Of a stretch of 64,000 nt of DNA, positions 51,567 through 62,100 are shown piece after piece (positions within the stretch are counted from its first letter, which is position 1; every line of letters starts with the position of its first letter). The DNA is from Flavihumibacter sp. UBA7668 (GTDB lineage Bacteria; Bacteroidota; Bacteroidia; Chitinophagales; Chitinophagaceae). The notes below the pieces were generated by a model. The model was not told the DNA's origin. It saw only the letters and a program-made list of their open reading frames with translations, and did no database searches. Where the stretch lies: NCBI RefSeq assembly GCF_002483205.1, contig NZ_DLHM01000005.1, forward strand, positions 261,951 through 325,950. Direction: 5' to 3'. A program made the position numbers and the translations under genes.

Positions 51567-52928
51567 TTGCTAATTAGATTTCTCATAAAGAACCTGTTTT
51601 CATTTAAAGAACTAACCGAGTTTAATATGCTACCGGGCCGGATTACCCGATTAGCACACCATGTGTATAGCGATAGCGGGGTTGATATTCTCAAGATAAA
51701 TGCCATGTATGGAGCAAATGGGGCAGGAAAAAGTAACCTGATTAAGAGCCTTACCCTGCTGCATGATTTTATTAGAACGGGAGAATTACCAATTGAATTA
51801 TTGACCCAGTCATTCAAATTTGACCCGGAAGCAAGAACCAAAGATATTTACCTGGGCGTTGAATTTATTAAGAACGATCTTCCTTTTTATTACGGCATCA
51901 CAATTAATCAGGGAATTATTATTGAAGAAGAATTGCAGATTAGCGGGTTGAACAAAAAGGGAGATATTGTTTTATTCAGACGAACTGATTCTGTGAGTGA
52001 CAATGCACTTGAAGTTGAATTCGCTCAAGAAGTAACTGAAGATAAAGAAGCTGGACTGTTTCCTCTTTTTCTTAAAAACGAAGTACTGAAACGAAATACT
52101 CCGGTTTTATTTCATATGGCAAGTAGGAAAAATAAGGTTTTTGACCTTTATAAGCAGGCATTGCAATGGTTTGTTATAGATCTGGTTCCAATTATGCCTG
52201 ATTATAAACCACAGGGACTTGTATTGCAATTAGAAACAGATTCTTCATTTAGGTTATTTGCAGTTTCAGTAATGAAATCTTTTAATACAGGAATTCTTGA
52301 TATCCTGATTGAAAATATTCCAATTGAGGATTTTTTTGGAGAGGATGATAGGCACCAGACCGAACGTATTTCAGCAGAACTAAGAGCAAACCCCGAAAAA
52401 GTTAGACCATTTCAAACGGATAATGAAGAAATACTGTTTGTATTAATAAATGGAAAAGTTGTAGCAAAGCGCCTTTATTTTTTACATGAAACGGATGGCG
52501 GAAAAGTGAGATTTACTGCAGATGAAGAATCGGATGGAACACGACGATTATTAGATTATTTACCAGCCTTCTACTCAGCAATAAACAATAAACGAATATT
52601 CCTGATTGATGAAATTGAAAGAAGCATTCATCCTTTATTGATAAAAGAATTAGTAAAGAAATTTTCTTTTGATTCAGCTACATCCGGACAATTAATATTT
52701 TCAACACACGAATCTAATTTGTTGGATCAGGAAATATTTCGCCAGGATGAAATCTGGTTTGCAGAAAAAAATAAATCGGGTGCCACAGAAATTTATTCTC
52801 TCAGTGAATTTAAAGAGCATCATACTATTGATATCCGTAAAGGTTATCTAACAGGGAGGTATGGAGGAATCCCATTTCTGGGAAATTTAAAGGACTTAAA
52901 TTGGGATCAATATGCCCAAGCCGATTAG
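51567..52928 (+). CDS. RloA-like AAA/ABC-type ATPase (putative phage defence)
   Basis: A 453-aa AAA_15/AAA_21 ATPase. It begins LIRFLIKNLFSFKELTEF, the usual start of RloA/OLD-like proteins, so the TTG at 51,567 is accepted. Walker A is NAMYGANGAGKSNLIKSL near residues 49-66. Walker B is RIFLIDEIERSIHP near 346, followed by the H-loop LIFSTHESNLLDQ. The last 17 bp overlap the next gene, a RloB-like TOPRIM protein. Such ATPase/nuclease pairs occur in anti-phage systems, where the ATPase senses infection and releases the effector. Function is by family; it is a cytoplasmic protein. Confidence 0.88.
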   Translation: MLIRFLIKNLFSFKELTEFNMLPGRITRLAHHVYSDSGVDILKINAMYGANGAGKSNLIKSLTLLHDFIRTGELPIELLTQSFKFDPEARTKDIYLGVEFIKNDLPFYYGITINQGIIIEEELQISGLNKKGDIVLFRRTDSVSDNALEVEFAQEVTEDKEAGLFPLFLKNEVLKRNTPVLFHMASRKNKVFDLYKQALQWFVIDLVPIMPDYKPQGLVLQLETDSSFRLFAVSVMKSFNTGILDILIENIPIEDFFGEDDRHQTERISAELRANPEKVRPFQTDNEEILFVLINGKVVAKRLYFLHETDGGKVRFTADEESDGTRRLLDYLPAFYSAINNKRIFLIDEIERSIHPLLIKELVKKFSFDSATSGQLIFSTHESNLLDQEIFRQDEIWFAEKNKSGATEIYSLSEFKEHHTIDIRKGYLTGRYGGIPFLGNLKDLNWDQYAQAD

Positions 52929-53520
52929 ATTTACCTACCAGAAAAAGGAGCCTTTTCGGGACTCCTTTCTCTTTATTATTATTTGTGAAGGGCAAAATAG
53001 AGAACCGGATTATTTTAATTTTTTTGATGGACTATCGTCCAGAGTTAAAATTGTTCCCATAAGAAGTGGACATGGAAGTTCTCCCAGTCAATTAATTACG
53101 AAAGCGTTGGAGGTTGAAAAAGAATTTTCTCTTAACCCAACGGAAGATAAACTTTGGTTTGTTATTGATACAGACCGGTGGGGTTTACATTTACATACAA
53201 TTAGAGAGGAAACTAGCCGGCATCAAAATTGGAACATTGCACAGAGCAATCCTTGTTTTGAAGTTTGGTTATATTTTCATGTATTGAAATTTTTGCCTGA
53301 TGCAGGCGATATTTCATCTTGTGGTTTCTGGAAACCACTTCTTGCAAGAATAATTGATGGTGGCTTTAATTCAGATTTCCATCCTATTGCAATTGAGTTT
53401 GCAATTGAAAATGCCAGGATTAATTATCAATCAACTGGTTACTTCCCTAATCCAGGCAGCTCAGAGTTGTGGAAGCTTGCAGAACAATTGCTTCCACCTA
53501 AGGTGTCAGACAGCTATTAG
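52912..53520 (+). CDS. RloB-like TOPRIM-fold effector (putative phage defence)
   Basis: A 202-aa RloB-domain protein. The TOPRIM glutamate region is FLFIIICEGQNREPDYFNFF near residues 19-38. The acidic pair is in DKLWFVIDTDRWGLHLH near 80-95, and the conserved AQSNPCFEVWLYFH follows. These match the RloB/OLD-nuclease layout. It overlaps the ATPase gene by 17 bp. Its last codons (KVSDSY and the TAG stop) are supplied by repeat copy C, suggesting the repeat replaced or trimmed the natural 3' end. The whole domain seems intact. Confidence 0.87.
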   Translation: MPKPIRFTYQKKEPFRDSFLFIIICEGQNREPDYFNFFDGLSSRVKIVPIRSGHGSSPSQLITKALEVEKEFSLNPTEDKLWFVIDTDRWGLHLHTIREETSRHQNWNIAQSNPCFEVWLYFHVLKFLPDAGDISSCGFWKPLLARIIDGGFNSDFHPIAIEFAIENARINYQSTGYFPNPGSSELWKLAEQLLPPKVSDSY

Positions 53521-53582
53521 AACTCTGTTCTAACACCGTTCTAACATGTGCCTAACACCGTTCTAACACCTGTCTGACACCT
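53501..53582. repeat. Dispersed intergenic repeat, copy C (full, with inverted ends)
   Basis: The 13-bp ends AGGTGTCAGACAG (53,501) and CTGTCTGACACCT (ending 53,582) are exact inverted repeats. Read on the minus strand, the core is GTGTTAGAACG, GTGTTAGGCACA, TGTTAGAACG, GTGTTAGAACA, the same order as copy A. A second stem TTAGAAC-TCT-GTTCTAA (53,517-53,533) is nested inside. The rloB-like gene and the CheY-like gene converge on it and both stop codons lie within it, so it may act as a two-way transcript end. Confidence 0.88.
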
Positions 53583-54006
53583 AATCCGCCAGCTTGCTCA
53601 GCTGCAGCCAAAACTCCTCTATCCGTAAAATCGCTTTTAAAAAATCCTCCATCTCAATCGGCTTCGTTACATAACTGTTGGTATGATTCTCATACGCCAG
53701 ATTGATATCCTTCTGATTCGAAGAAGTCGTTAACATAATTACCGGTATCTTCTTCAACTCCGGATCCTGCTTGATTTCACTTAATACCTCATGCCCGTTT
53801 AAAATTGGAATATTGATATCCAGAAGTATTAAATCAGGCTTTCTTTCATTGGCAAAATCCCCCTTTCTATGCAGAAAATCCAACGCATCCCGCCCATTCT
53901 TCACCACACTGATATCGGTTTTGATCTTGCTCTCCTCAAAAGCATCCAGGGTTAACACAATATCCCCTTCATTATCTTCTACCAACAGTATATGAACAGG
54001 TTTCAT
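53581..54006 (-). CDS. CheY-like response regulator (single receiver domain)
   Basis: A 141-aa stand-alone receiver of the Rcp1 type. The acidic pocket is LLVEDNEGD, the phospho-acceptor Asp63 lies in DLILLDINIPILNGHEVL, the switch Thr in VIMLTTSSNQKD and the Lys in YVTKPIEMEDFL. It lies 8 bp downstream of the 1,633-aa histidine kinase on the same strand, so it is its likely phosphotransfer partner. There is no output domain, so it would act by protein contact or onward transfer. Its TAG stop is in repeat copy C. Confidence 0.93.
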   Translation of the reverse strand: MKPVHILLVEDNEGDIVLTLDAFEESKIKTDISVVKNGRDALDFLHRKGDFANERKPDLILLDINIPILNGHEVLSEIKQDPELKKIPVIMLTTSSNQKDINLAYENHTNSYVTKPIEMEDFLKAILRIEEFWLQLSKLAD

Positions 54007-54014
54007 GGGTTGAT

Positions 54015-57000
54015 TTATTTTTTGATGGTAAAGTAAAAACTGGTTCCACTGCCAACCTCGGATTCTACCCAGATCTTTCCTCCCCAGCTTTCCACATGCT
54101 TTTTTACAATGGATAGCCCAATCCCCGTTCCCTCATACTCATCCCGGTTATGCAGCCGCTGAAAGATAATAAATATCTTATCATGGAATTGTGGATCAAT
54201 ACCTATACCATTATCTTTTACCTCAATGATCCATTCTTTTGCCGCTTCGCTTACCCGCAGCTCAACCACCGGATTCACACCGGTTCTGGAATACTTTACC
54301 GCATTGTCAAGCAACGCATGCAGGGTTTGGGTCAGCGGTGCCCGATAGCCCTGTACCACCGGTAAGGGATCCTGCACCAATTGCGCCGCTTTATCTGCAA
54401 TTATTTTTTTTCTCAGCAACATATAATCCGCAACAATCTCCTCCAGATGAATCCATTCCATCGCTCCGCTCACCCTCCCGGCTCTGGAATACTCCAGCAG
54501 ATCCAGGATAATTTTTTTCATCCGCTTGGCCCCATCCACCGCAAAATGAATGTACTGATGCGCTTTGGGATCCAGGTCTGCACCATATTTGCGCCTAAGC
54601 TGATCCATAAAGCTGGAAATCATCCGAAGCGGCTCCTGCAAATCATGCGAGGCTATAAAAGCAAACTGCTCCAGCTCCTCATTGGCCTGCTCCAGCTCCC
54701 GGATCTTGCTTTTCAGGTCCTCATTCAGCTGCCTCAATTCCTGCTCATACACTTTCTGATACGTGATATCACGCATTGCCCCCACCATCCGAACCGGCTG
54801 CCCTTTTTTATCCCGCATCACAATACCCCTGTCTATCACATTGGCATAGGTTCCGTCCGCTTTGAGGTACTGGTATTCTTCCTGCCAGATCGATTGGGTT
54901 CTGTCATCCAATACCCGCTGTAAGGATTGCAATACCAATTCTCGTAAATGTTCCGGTATATGACTGGTCCAGGCGTCCAGCGTTGGCGTAATTTTTTCTA
55001 CCTCATAGCCAAACAGCGTAGAAAACCCATTGCCCCAGAACAGACTGTTTTCAACCACATTCCAGTCCCAGATGGCATCATTGGTTACCTCACTCACTTT
55101 CTCAAACCGCTCATTGGCATCGCGCAACCGGATATCGGCTTCCTTCCGCAGGGTGATGTCTTTAAAATACACCGATAAACCCGACTCAGACGGATAAGCC
55201 GTTACCTCAAACCAGATTTGCTGCGTGGGATAATATTCTTCAAAACTGATGGATTCACCGGTTTCCTTGGCCAGCTGATAATTTCGGTAAAAATCAGAGT
55301 CAATGGCATCTGCATACTCCGTCCATAAATGACGACCAACAATTTCCTCCCTGGATTTGTGTAATACCTTCTCCGCCATCTGGTTCCAATACGTCACAAT
55401 CCAGTTATTGTCCACCGCAAAAAACGCATCCCCAATACTTTCCAGAATGGTATTTCTTTCTTCATAGGCTTTATGAAGCCGCATATCCGCCTCCTTTTTT
55501 AAGGTGATATCCCGGAAGAAAACCGAAACTCCATCCTCTGTCGGATACGCATTTACCTCCAGCCAGATGCCATAATAATCCTCAAACCGTACCGCCTGTC
55601 CGGTTGCCAACACCTGGTTATAATAGGTGTAGGAGGGAAGCTTGACCGCATCCGGAAAAACATCCCACAGGTTCTGGTGCAGCACCTGCTCTCTTTTTAC
55701 ATGCAGGAGTTCTTCTGCAATCCGGTTCCAATAAGTAACCACAAAATGGCGGTCCATCGTAAAAAATGCATCCCCGATACTTTCCAGAATCTTTGTTCGG
55801 TCCTCAAAAGCCCGTTTTAATTCCGCTGCTGCTTTTTTACGGTCATCAATATCCTGATAACTTCCAAAAATCCTTACACACTCATCCAGCACAAATTCAC
55901 CCTTACCCATACACCTGATCCACCGCAGCTTTCCCTTTGCCGTTCGAATCAGTAATTCTTCATCAAAAGGAACCTGTTCTCCTATCAGCCTCTTTACCGC
56001 TGCCTGAATCTTATTCCTGCTTTCCGGCTCATAAAATTCAAATCCACCGGTTAAAGAAGGGGTATAGTTTTTATCCACTTCCAGAATGGTACGTACCATG
56101 GGCGACCAGTACATCGAATCATTGCCGGCATCCTTGAGGTTTAATTCCCAACTGCCCACCCGGGCCATTTTGGAAGTTTCCTCATATAACAAAGTGGCTT
56201 TTTTCTCTTCCGTTATATCAAATACCATCGAGTTGAACACCACGGTTCCGTCTGGCAGAAAATAAGGGGTTCCTGATCCTTCCTGCCAGCCTACCTGTCC
56301 GTTTGGATAGATATATCTCCACTGACTCTGCCATTTCGATTGGTTGGTGATAGCCAGGTTGATATTCCGCATCACTTCAATGAAATCGCCCCCCAGTTTT
56401 ACCTGGTTCCATACCAGCCCCGGGTTTTTAATGCAGTCCTCCCGCTTTAATCCCCAGATTTTTTCCGCAGCCTTGTTGACAGATCGTAATTCTTCACTGC
56501 CATCAGGATATACCAGGTATTGAAAACTTGCACCGGGTAAATCATCCATGATAGATTGCAAACGCAGTTCCGTTGTCTTGCGGTCATGGATATCCTGAAA
56601 GCTGCCAATAATCCGAATACAGCGTCCCTCCCTCATTTCTGCCTTCCCAATTACCCGCACCCATAATTCCTTTTTTTCCGTGGTTATGATGATGGCTTCA
56701 AAATCAAAAGGGGCGGCTGTTTCAATGGTGACCTGGATGGCAGATTTTACCAATTCCCGGAAATCAGGCCGATAAAATTCAATGCCTTCCGAAATATTGG
56801 GAATAAAATTGGCCGGATCGGTGCCGTGTAAGGTATGCACCATATCTGACCAGTATAGCTTTGAATTAACCAGATCAATTTCCCATCCACCCATGCGGGC
56901 AAGGGACAGCGATTCTTCCAGTAATTCACCCAGCTTTTTTTCAGCCGTTATATCCTTGGCCGAGGCAAAAATGATGCCTTCTTCAATTGAAGAACTGCAG

Positions 57001-58916
57001 TTCCAGCTCAGCCAGATGATCTTGCCCGATTTGGTTAAATATCGATTCTCATATTGAAAATTGGAATTGCCTGCTATCAGTTGGCCAATCTCAACATGCG
57101 ATATTTTTTCATCCTCCGGATGAATAAAACGGCTATAATGCTGACCTATAATTTCCTCCTCCGCATATCCCAACAAGGCACAACCGGCTGAATTGATTTT
57201 TAAAAATTGGCCATTGAAATCGGACAGGCAGATCAGATCAGGAAGGGATTGAAAAAGACGTTCCAATTCCGTTTCAATTTTCTTTCGGTGGATCTCCGAA
57301 CCAATATAGTTTTCCAGTTTACTTAAAGTGGGCGCCAGTTGTTTGATAGATTGTCGCGGCTTTTGTGCACCCACAATCATTACACCCACCATATTTCCAT
57401 CATGCAGGAGCGGAATACCCATGAGTGATTGAATATCGGCTGCCCGCGCTGCTTCCATTCGCAATAAGACCTGCTTATCATCCGACTTATCAGCTACCCA
57501 GGCTTTTTTTGAAGCCCATACATGGCCCTGTATTCCTTCATTCAATTCAAATTCATGGATATTGGCCGAAAGTTGGAAAAAATCTTCTCCTGCTTTATCA
57601 CGTGCACAGGAAGCCTTTATCTGCAACTTATCCTGCCGGGTGGAAGGCAGCCAAATCTCCGAGAAACTGAATCCGCCAAAACGGCTTACTTCCTCGCAAA
57701 CAAGTTGCAGGGAATTGTGCAGGTCCATAGTTGGACTGAATACCGTACTGATACTGGCTAACAGCGCCTTTTCAAGTTCCCTGTTCTTTTGTTGGGTAAT
57801 ATCTTTTTCAATGGCAATCCAGTGGGTGTACCAGCCTTTCTCATCCGCAACCGGATTCACCGTAAAATTGATCCAGAATTCTTCGCCCGATTTTTTATAA
57901 TTGATGGTGGATATTTCACAGGGTTCCCAGTTTTTTAAGGCGGTTGACAGGCGGGCAATTTCTTCGTAATCTGTATTGGGACCCTGTAATAGTTTGGGCG
58001 ATTTGCCAATTACTTCTTCTTTTGTATAACCGGTCAGCTTGGTAAAAGCCTGGTTAACATAAACAATCCGGTGACCGATTCCTTCAACAGGGTCAGCCTC
58101 CGTAATTATGACAGAATCGTGCGTATTGGTAATAACACTTTCCAGAATTTTCAGCCGTTGTTCTTCTTCTTTTTGCAGGGTAATATCCCGCACCGTTCCT
58201 TCAAACGCAATGGGCTGGCCTTCCTTGTTTCGTTCAATCCGCCCGATTTCATGCACCCATTTTATGCGATGGTCGGGTAGCAGGATCCGGTGAATAAAAT
58301 CAAGTGTTTTTTCTCCATTAAAAGCTGCCATCTGCTCATTGAAAAATTCCTTCTGATCATCCGGATGTATAGTGGTTAAAAACCTGTCAAAATCCACGGG
58401 AAAGTCTGATTGGGATCGCCCCCAGATTTCATAAACCTCCTCCGACCAGCTGAGTTGTTGTCCATCTAATTCCAATCTCCAATAGCCTAAATGCGCAATG
58501 CTGGAGGCTGCTTTTAATTTCTTTTCTGAATCCTTCAGTTCTGTCAGCTGCTGTTGTATTTCGGTAACATTTATTGCAGAAATCATGATGGCATCCTGCG
58601 CTGCAAATTGCAGGCGATGGCCATAGATATCCATCAATATGCGCTCACCTGATTTTTTCAGATGGTTGAAGATGCCGAAATGAAGAATGCCCTCTTTTTC
58701 AATGGTATGGGCGCGCGTTTCCAGCATTCGGGGAATTTCTTCCTCCGTCCGAAGATCAAGAATGGTTTTAGTTAGAAATTCATCCCGGGAATATCCGTAT
58801 AAATGGATGGCCGCCTGATTTACTTCGAGAATTTCAAATGTTGAAACATTGTATACCCAATTGGGTATGGGGTTAAACTGAAACAGCGTGCTGAAATCGT
58901 TATGGGTTGGTTGCAT
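54015..58916 (-). CDS. Giant soluble multi-PAS/GAF hybrid-free sensor histidine kinase
   Basis: A 1,633-aa kinase with no membrane helix. I count about ten PAS domains and one GAF. The order is PAS (1-125), PAS_3 (~130-255), PAS (~258-380), GAF (~385-545), then seven PAS units to ~1385. HisKA follows with the phospho-His1424 in IASHDLQEPLRM, then HATPase with DNAVKYS, VKDNGIGI and EGTGIGLSIV. Two adjacent PAS units are near-duplicates (KILESIGDAFFTMD and TILESIGDAFFAVD). Many cytoplasmic PAS sensors suggest integration of redox, light or small-molecule signals; ligands are unknown. It is divergent from a 1,152-aa paralogue. Confidence 0.93.
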   Translation of the reverse strand: MQPTHNDFSTLFQFNPIPNWVYNVSTFEILEVNQAAIHLYGYSRDEFLTKTILDLRTEEEIPRMLETRAHTIEKEGILHFGIFNHLKKSGERILMDIYGHRLQFAAQDAIMISAINVTEIQQQLTELKDSEKKLKAASSIAHLGYWRLELDGQQLSWSEEVYEIWGRSQSDFPVDFDRFLTTIHPDDQKEFFNEQMAAFNGEKTLDFIHRILLPDHRIKWVHEIGRIERNKEGQPIAFEGTVRDITLQKEEEQRLKILESVITNTHDSVIITEADPVEGIGHRIVYVNQAFTKLTGYTKEEVIGKSPKLLQGPNTDYEEIARLSTALKNWEPCEISTINYKKSGEEFWINFTVNPVADEKGWYTHWIAIEKDITQQKNRELEKALLASISTVFSPTMDLHNSLQLVCEEVSRFGGFSFSEIWLPSTRQDKLQIKASCARDKAGEDFFQLSANIHEFELNEGIQGHVWASKKAWVADKSDDKQVLLRMEAARAADIQSLMGIPLLHDGNMVGVMIVGAQKPRQSIKQLAPTLSKLENYIGSEIHRKKIETELERLFQSLPDLICLSDFNGQFLKINSAGCALLGYAEEEIIGQHYSRFIHPEDEKISHVEIGQLIAGNSNFQYENRYLTKSGKIIWLSWNCSSSIEEGIIFASAKDITAEKKLGELLEESLSLARMGGWEIDLVNSKLYWSDMVHTLHGTDPANFIPNISEGIEFYRPDFRELVKSAIQVTIETAAPFDFEAIIITTEKKELWVRVIGKAEMREGRCIRIIGSFQDIHDRKTTELRLQSIMDDLPGASFQYLVYPDGSEELRSVNKAAEKIWGLKREDCIKNPGLVWNQVKLGGDFIEVMRNINLAITNQSKWQSQWRYIYPNGQVGWQEGSGTPYFLPDGTVVFNSMVFDITEEKKATLLYEETSKMARVGSWELNLKDAGNDSMYWSPMVRTILEVDKNYTPSLTGGFEFYEPESRNKIQAAVKRLIGEQVPFDEELLIRTAKGKLRWIRCMGKGEFVLDECVRIFGSYQDIDDRKKAAAELKRAFEDRTKILESIGDAFFTMDRHFVVTYWNRIAEELLHVKREQVLHQNLWDVFPDAVKLPSYTYYNQVLATGQAVRFEDYYGIWLEVNAYPTEDGVSVFFRDITLKKEADMRLHKAYEERNTILESIGDAFFAVDNNWIVTYWNQMAEKVLHKSREEIVGRHLWTEYADAIDSDFYRNYQLAKETGESISFEEYYPTQQIWFEVTAYPSESGLSVYFKDITLRKEADIRLRDANERFEKVSEVTNDAIWDWNVVENSLFWGNGFSTLFGYEVEKITPTLDAWTSHIPEHLRELVLQSLQRVLDDRTQSIWQEEYQYLKADGTYANVIDRGIVMRDKKGQPVRMVGAMRDITYQKVYEQELRQLNEDLKSKIRELEQANEELEQFAFIASHDLQEPLRMISSFMDQLRRKYGADLDPKAHQYIHFAVDGAKRMKKIILDLLEYSRAGRVSGAMEWIHLEEIVADYMLLRKKIIADKAAQLVQDPLPVVQGYRAPLTQTLHALLDNAVKYSRTGVNPVVELRVSEAAKEWIIEVKDNGIGIDPQFHDKIFIIFQRLHNRDEYEGTGIGLSIVKKHVESWGGKIWVESEVGSGTSFYFTIKK

Positions 58917-59173
58917 ATCGGTATTGCTTGTGCTGGTTCTATGGTGTTAACAGCAAATAAATAGGCGGACTTTATTTTTGGTGAAAAAATTTGGAAAAGG
59001 TATTATCAAATATAAATTAAAAAGATTTTGTAAACGCTGTGGCTGGATGTATTTCTACCCGGTCTCTAAACATAACACTTAGGTGGATTCGAAATTCTTT
59101 TTTTTCGGTTAAACTATATAGTTAGATCAAATTTTTTACGTTGTGGAGGGAAGGAAACCAAAACTAATTCCGG
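58917..59173. other. Divergent promoter region between the two histidine kinase genes
   Basis: 257 bp with no gene. Possible -7 boxes are TATTTTTG on the + strand (58,973-58,980) and, on the minus strand, TATATTTG (59,014-59,007), both without a well-spaced -33 partner. AACTATATAGTT (59,112-59,123) is a perfect 12-bp palindrome 50 bp before the + strand ATG and a candidate shared regulator site. Confidence 0.4.
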
Positions 59174-62100
59174 ATGTTAAACAATAATAGTGTACCTTAT
59201 AAAGGCGAATTTTACAATTTTATGCTTCCCGGTTTATTTGAGTCCGTATTTGCGGCTATTACCAACCCCTGTTTGTTGTTGGAACCGGATGTTCCGAATT
59301 TTCAAATTATAACGGCTAATCAGGCCTATCTGGATATTACCGGTACCAAACTGGAAGATATTCAAAACAGGAGTTTTTTTGAAGCTTTTCCCCTCAACCC
59401 TGCTGAAATGGAGGCAGATGGGGTTCCTAATTTACGCCAGTCATTAACAGATGTAATCACTACAGGTTCGGTGCAATACATGCATCAGCAGAAATACGAT
59501 CTGCCGATACGCTCCTCCACTACAGCTTTTGAATTGCGCTATTGGGATGTGGTGAACAGTCCGGTTAGGAATGAACAGGGTGAACTCATCGCCCTGTTAC
59601 ATACGGTTACAGATGTTACGGAAAAGGTACTGTTCGATCGAAAACTACGGCTGAATGAAAATCGCCTGCATTCGCTGGTGCAGGAAGGCAGTGACCTGAT
59701 AGCCATTCTGGATCTGAATGCAAACTATAACTATGTCAGTCCCACTTCCCTTGCGGTACTTGGGCTGGATCCGCGTGAGCTGGTTGGGAAAAATGCCTTT
59801 GATTATATCCATGAAGGCGACCGGGTATCGGTTATGGAACAATTCAGAAGAATCGAATCAGAGTCGCGGATTCTGCTGGAGCCTTTTCGATTCCAGCATG
59901 CAAATGGTGCCTGGCACTGGATTGAAACCATTGCAGTAAATCTGCTGCAGGATCCTTCCATTAATGGCATTGTGGTTAACTCCAGAGATATTACGCATCG
60001 CATTAAAGCAGAGCGACAAAAACAGGTACTGGCGGATATCAGTCTGGTGTTTAATGAATCGGGCCCCTTCGTGGAAACCCTGAAAGAAATGGTGGATCTG
60101 CTTTCTTCCAAAGGACCCTATGCCATTGTGGAATGCTGGTTGACGGATCCTCAAAGCCGGCAACTGAATCTGTTGGCAAAATTTGGTGCTAAGGAGGAAG
60201 AAGGAAATGCAGACTGGAAAGAGCTGGTAATGCAGGCAATAAAAACTGGTGAGCCTGTAAAACGCAGCGGCGTTTATGCGATACCACTGTACCATCACCA
60301 GGGTATAAATGCAGTATTGGTAACCGTTAGTTCGGAAGGAGAGGAGGAGCAGGATTTTATTTTACGCAGTGCAGGCATCCGTTCTTTTATAGGTGGAGAA
60401 ATTTATCGCAAACAACTCGAGCATGAACTGAACCAGGTTTTTTCACTGTCTGAAGACATTATCTGTATTGCCAGTTTTCAGGGCTATTTTAAGAAACTGA
60501 ATCCTGCAGCAATGCGGATGCTTGGTTATAGCGAAGCTGAATTATTGAGTCGTCCCTGGATTTCGTTCATCCATCCCGATGATAAACGGATAATTGAAGA
60601 GAGATTTTCATTGCCACCTGTTTCGGGTGAACGCTACTTTTTTGAAGTGCGATTTTTATCGGCAGAAGGTAAAATCATCTGGATAAACCTCACCCTTACA
60701 GCATCGGTTGAAGAACAGTTGTTTTATGGTACCGGGAAGGACAGTACCGATAAAAAAAAGCTGGAAGATCTGCTGGCAAAATCATTACAGCTTGCGCAAA
60801 TCGGAAGTTGGGAGCTGGATCTGCAACAACCCGGGGAGGGATCGCTTTACCTCTCGGAAATTACCCGTTCTATTTTGGAAATCCCGCCAGATCAGCCGGT
60901 GAGTCTGGCAGAGGGAATTGATTTTTATACGGGCGATAGCAGGGAGCGGCTGGAAGCAGCCTTGCAGGATCTTATGAATGGCGGTCGTGAATACGATCTT
61001 GAATTGCTGATGAGGACGGCCGGGGGAAAAGGGAAATGGGTGCGTGCTATTGGTCGGTCAGAATGGCGGAATAATACATGTGTTCGGATTTTCGGAAGTT
61101 TTCAGGATATCCATGCCGCAAAGCTGGCGCAAATTGCGGTGCGAAACAGCGAGGAGAAATTGCGGCTGGTTATGAATGGTGCCTTGGATGCAATCGTTTC
61201 AATAGATACGGAAGAACGGATTACCTTTTGGAATTCGAGTGCGGAAACAATTTTTGGTTGGACAGCAGCAGAAGTGATGGGTTTACCACTGTCCGAATTT
61301 ATTGTACCGGCTGCCTACCGCGGACGGCATTCGCAGGGCATGAAACGATACCTGGCAACGGGTGAAAGTCAGATCCTGAATCAACTGCTCGAATTACCGG
61401 CTGTGCGGAGAAATGGGGAGGAGTTCCCGATTGAGCTGACGGTCATCCCTATACGACAGGAAGGAGAAATTTCTTTTTGTGCATTTATAAGAGATATTAC
61501 CGATCGGAAAAAAGCCGATCAGAACCTGCGCGATTCGAAGGAGCGATTTGAAAAAGTGGCGCAGGCCACCAATGATGCGATCTGGGATTGGGATCTGGTG
61601 GCGGGTTCCATTTATCGGGGGGCAGGCTTTGATCGGTTGTTGGGATATGAGGTGGAATCGGTTCGTACGATCCGGGAATCCTGGTGGGATCATGTACATG
61701 CCGATGATCAGGCGGAAGTGCAGCGAAGTATGGAAGAGGCGATGGCGGATCGGGAAGTATCACATTGGGAAATGGAATATCGGCTGGTGCGTGCGGATAG
61801 TGAGGTAATCAGTGTGTTGAATCGGGGTATGATCATCCGTAACCAGCAGGGTGAAGTGGTTCGCATGGTGGGTGCACTCAGTGATATTACCTATCGCAAA
61901 GAGTTTGAATTATCACTCCGGAACCTGAACCAGGAACTTATACGGACCAACGAAGAATTGGCGGGATCAAATCAGGAATTGGAACAGTTTGCCTTTATTG
62001 CTTCTCATGATTTGCAGGAGCCCCTTCGTATGGTAACAGGATTTCTGAGTCAGCTACAAAGGAAATACGGTCCGCAGCTGGATGAGAAAGCGCGGCAGTA

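Noticed and set aside
53501..53582. Insertion sequence with inverted ends
   Set aside because: It is only 82 bp, has no transposase and no evident target duplication, so it is listed as a repeat rather than an insertion sequence.
54150..58293. Many open frames on the + strand across the large histidine kinase gene
   Set aside because: They mirror the codon pattern of the minus-strand kinase, have no recognisable domains, and the kinase frame itself is continuous with all expected motifs.
60708..61365. Small + strand frames inside the second histidine kinase gene
   Set aside because: They are out-of-frame products of a gene whose own PAS motifs continue without a break.
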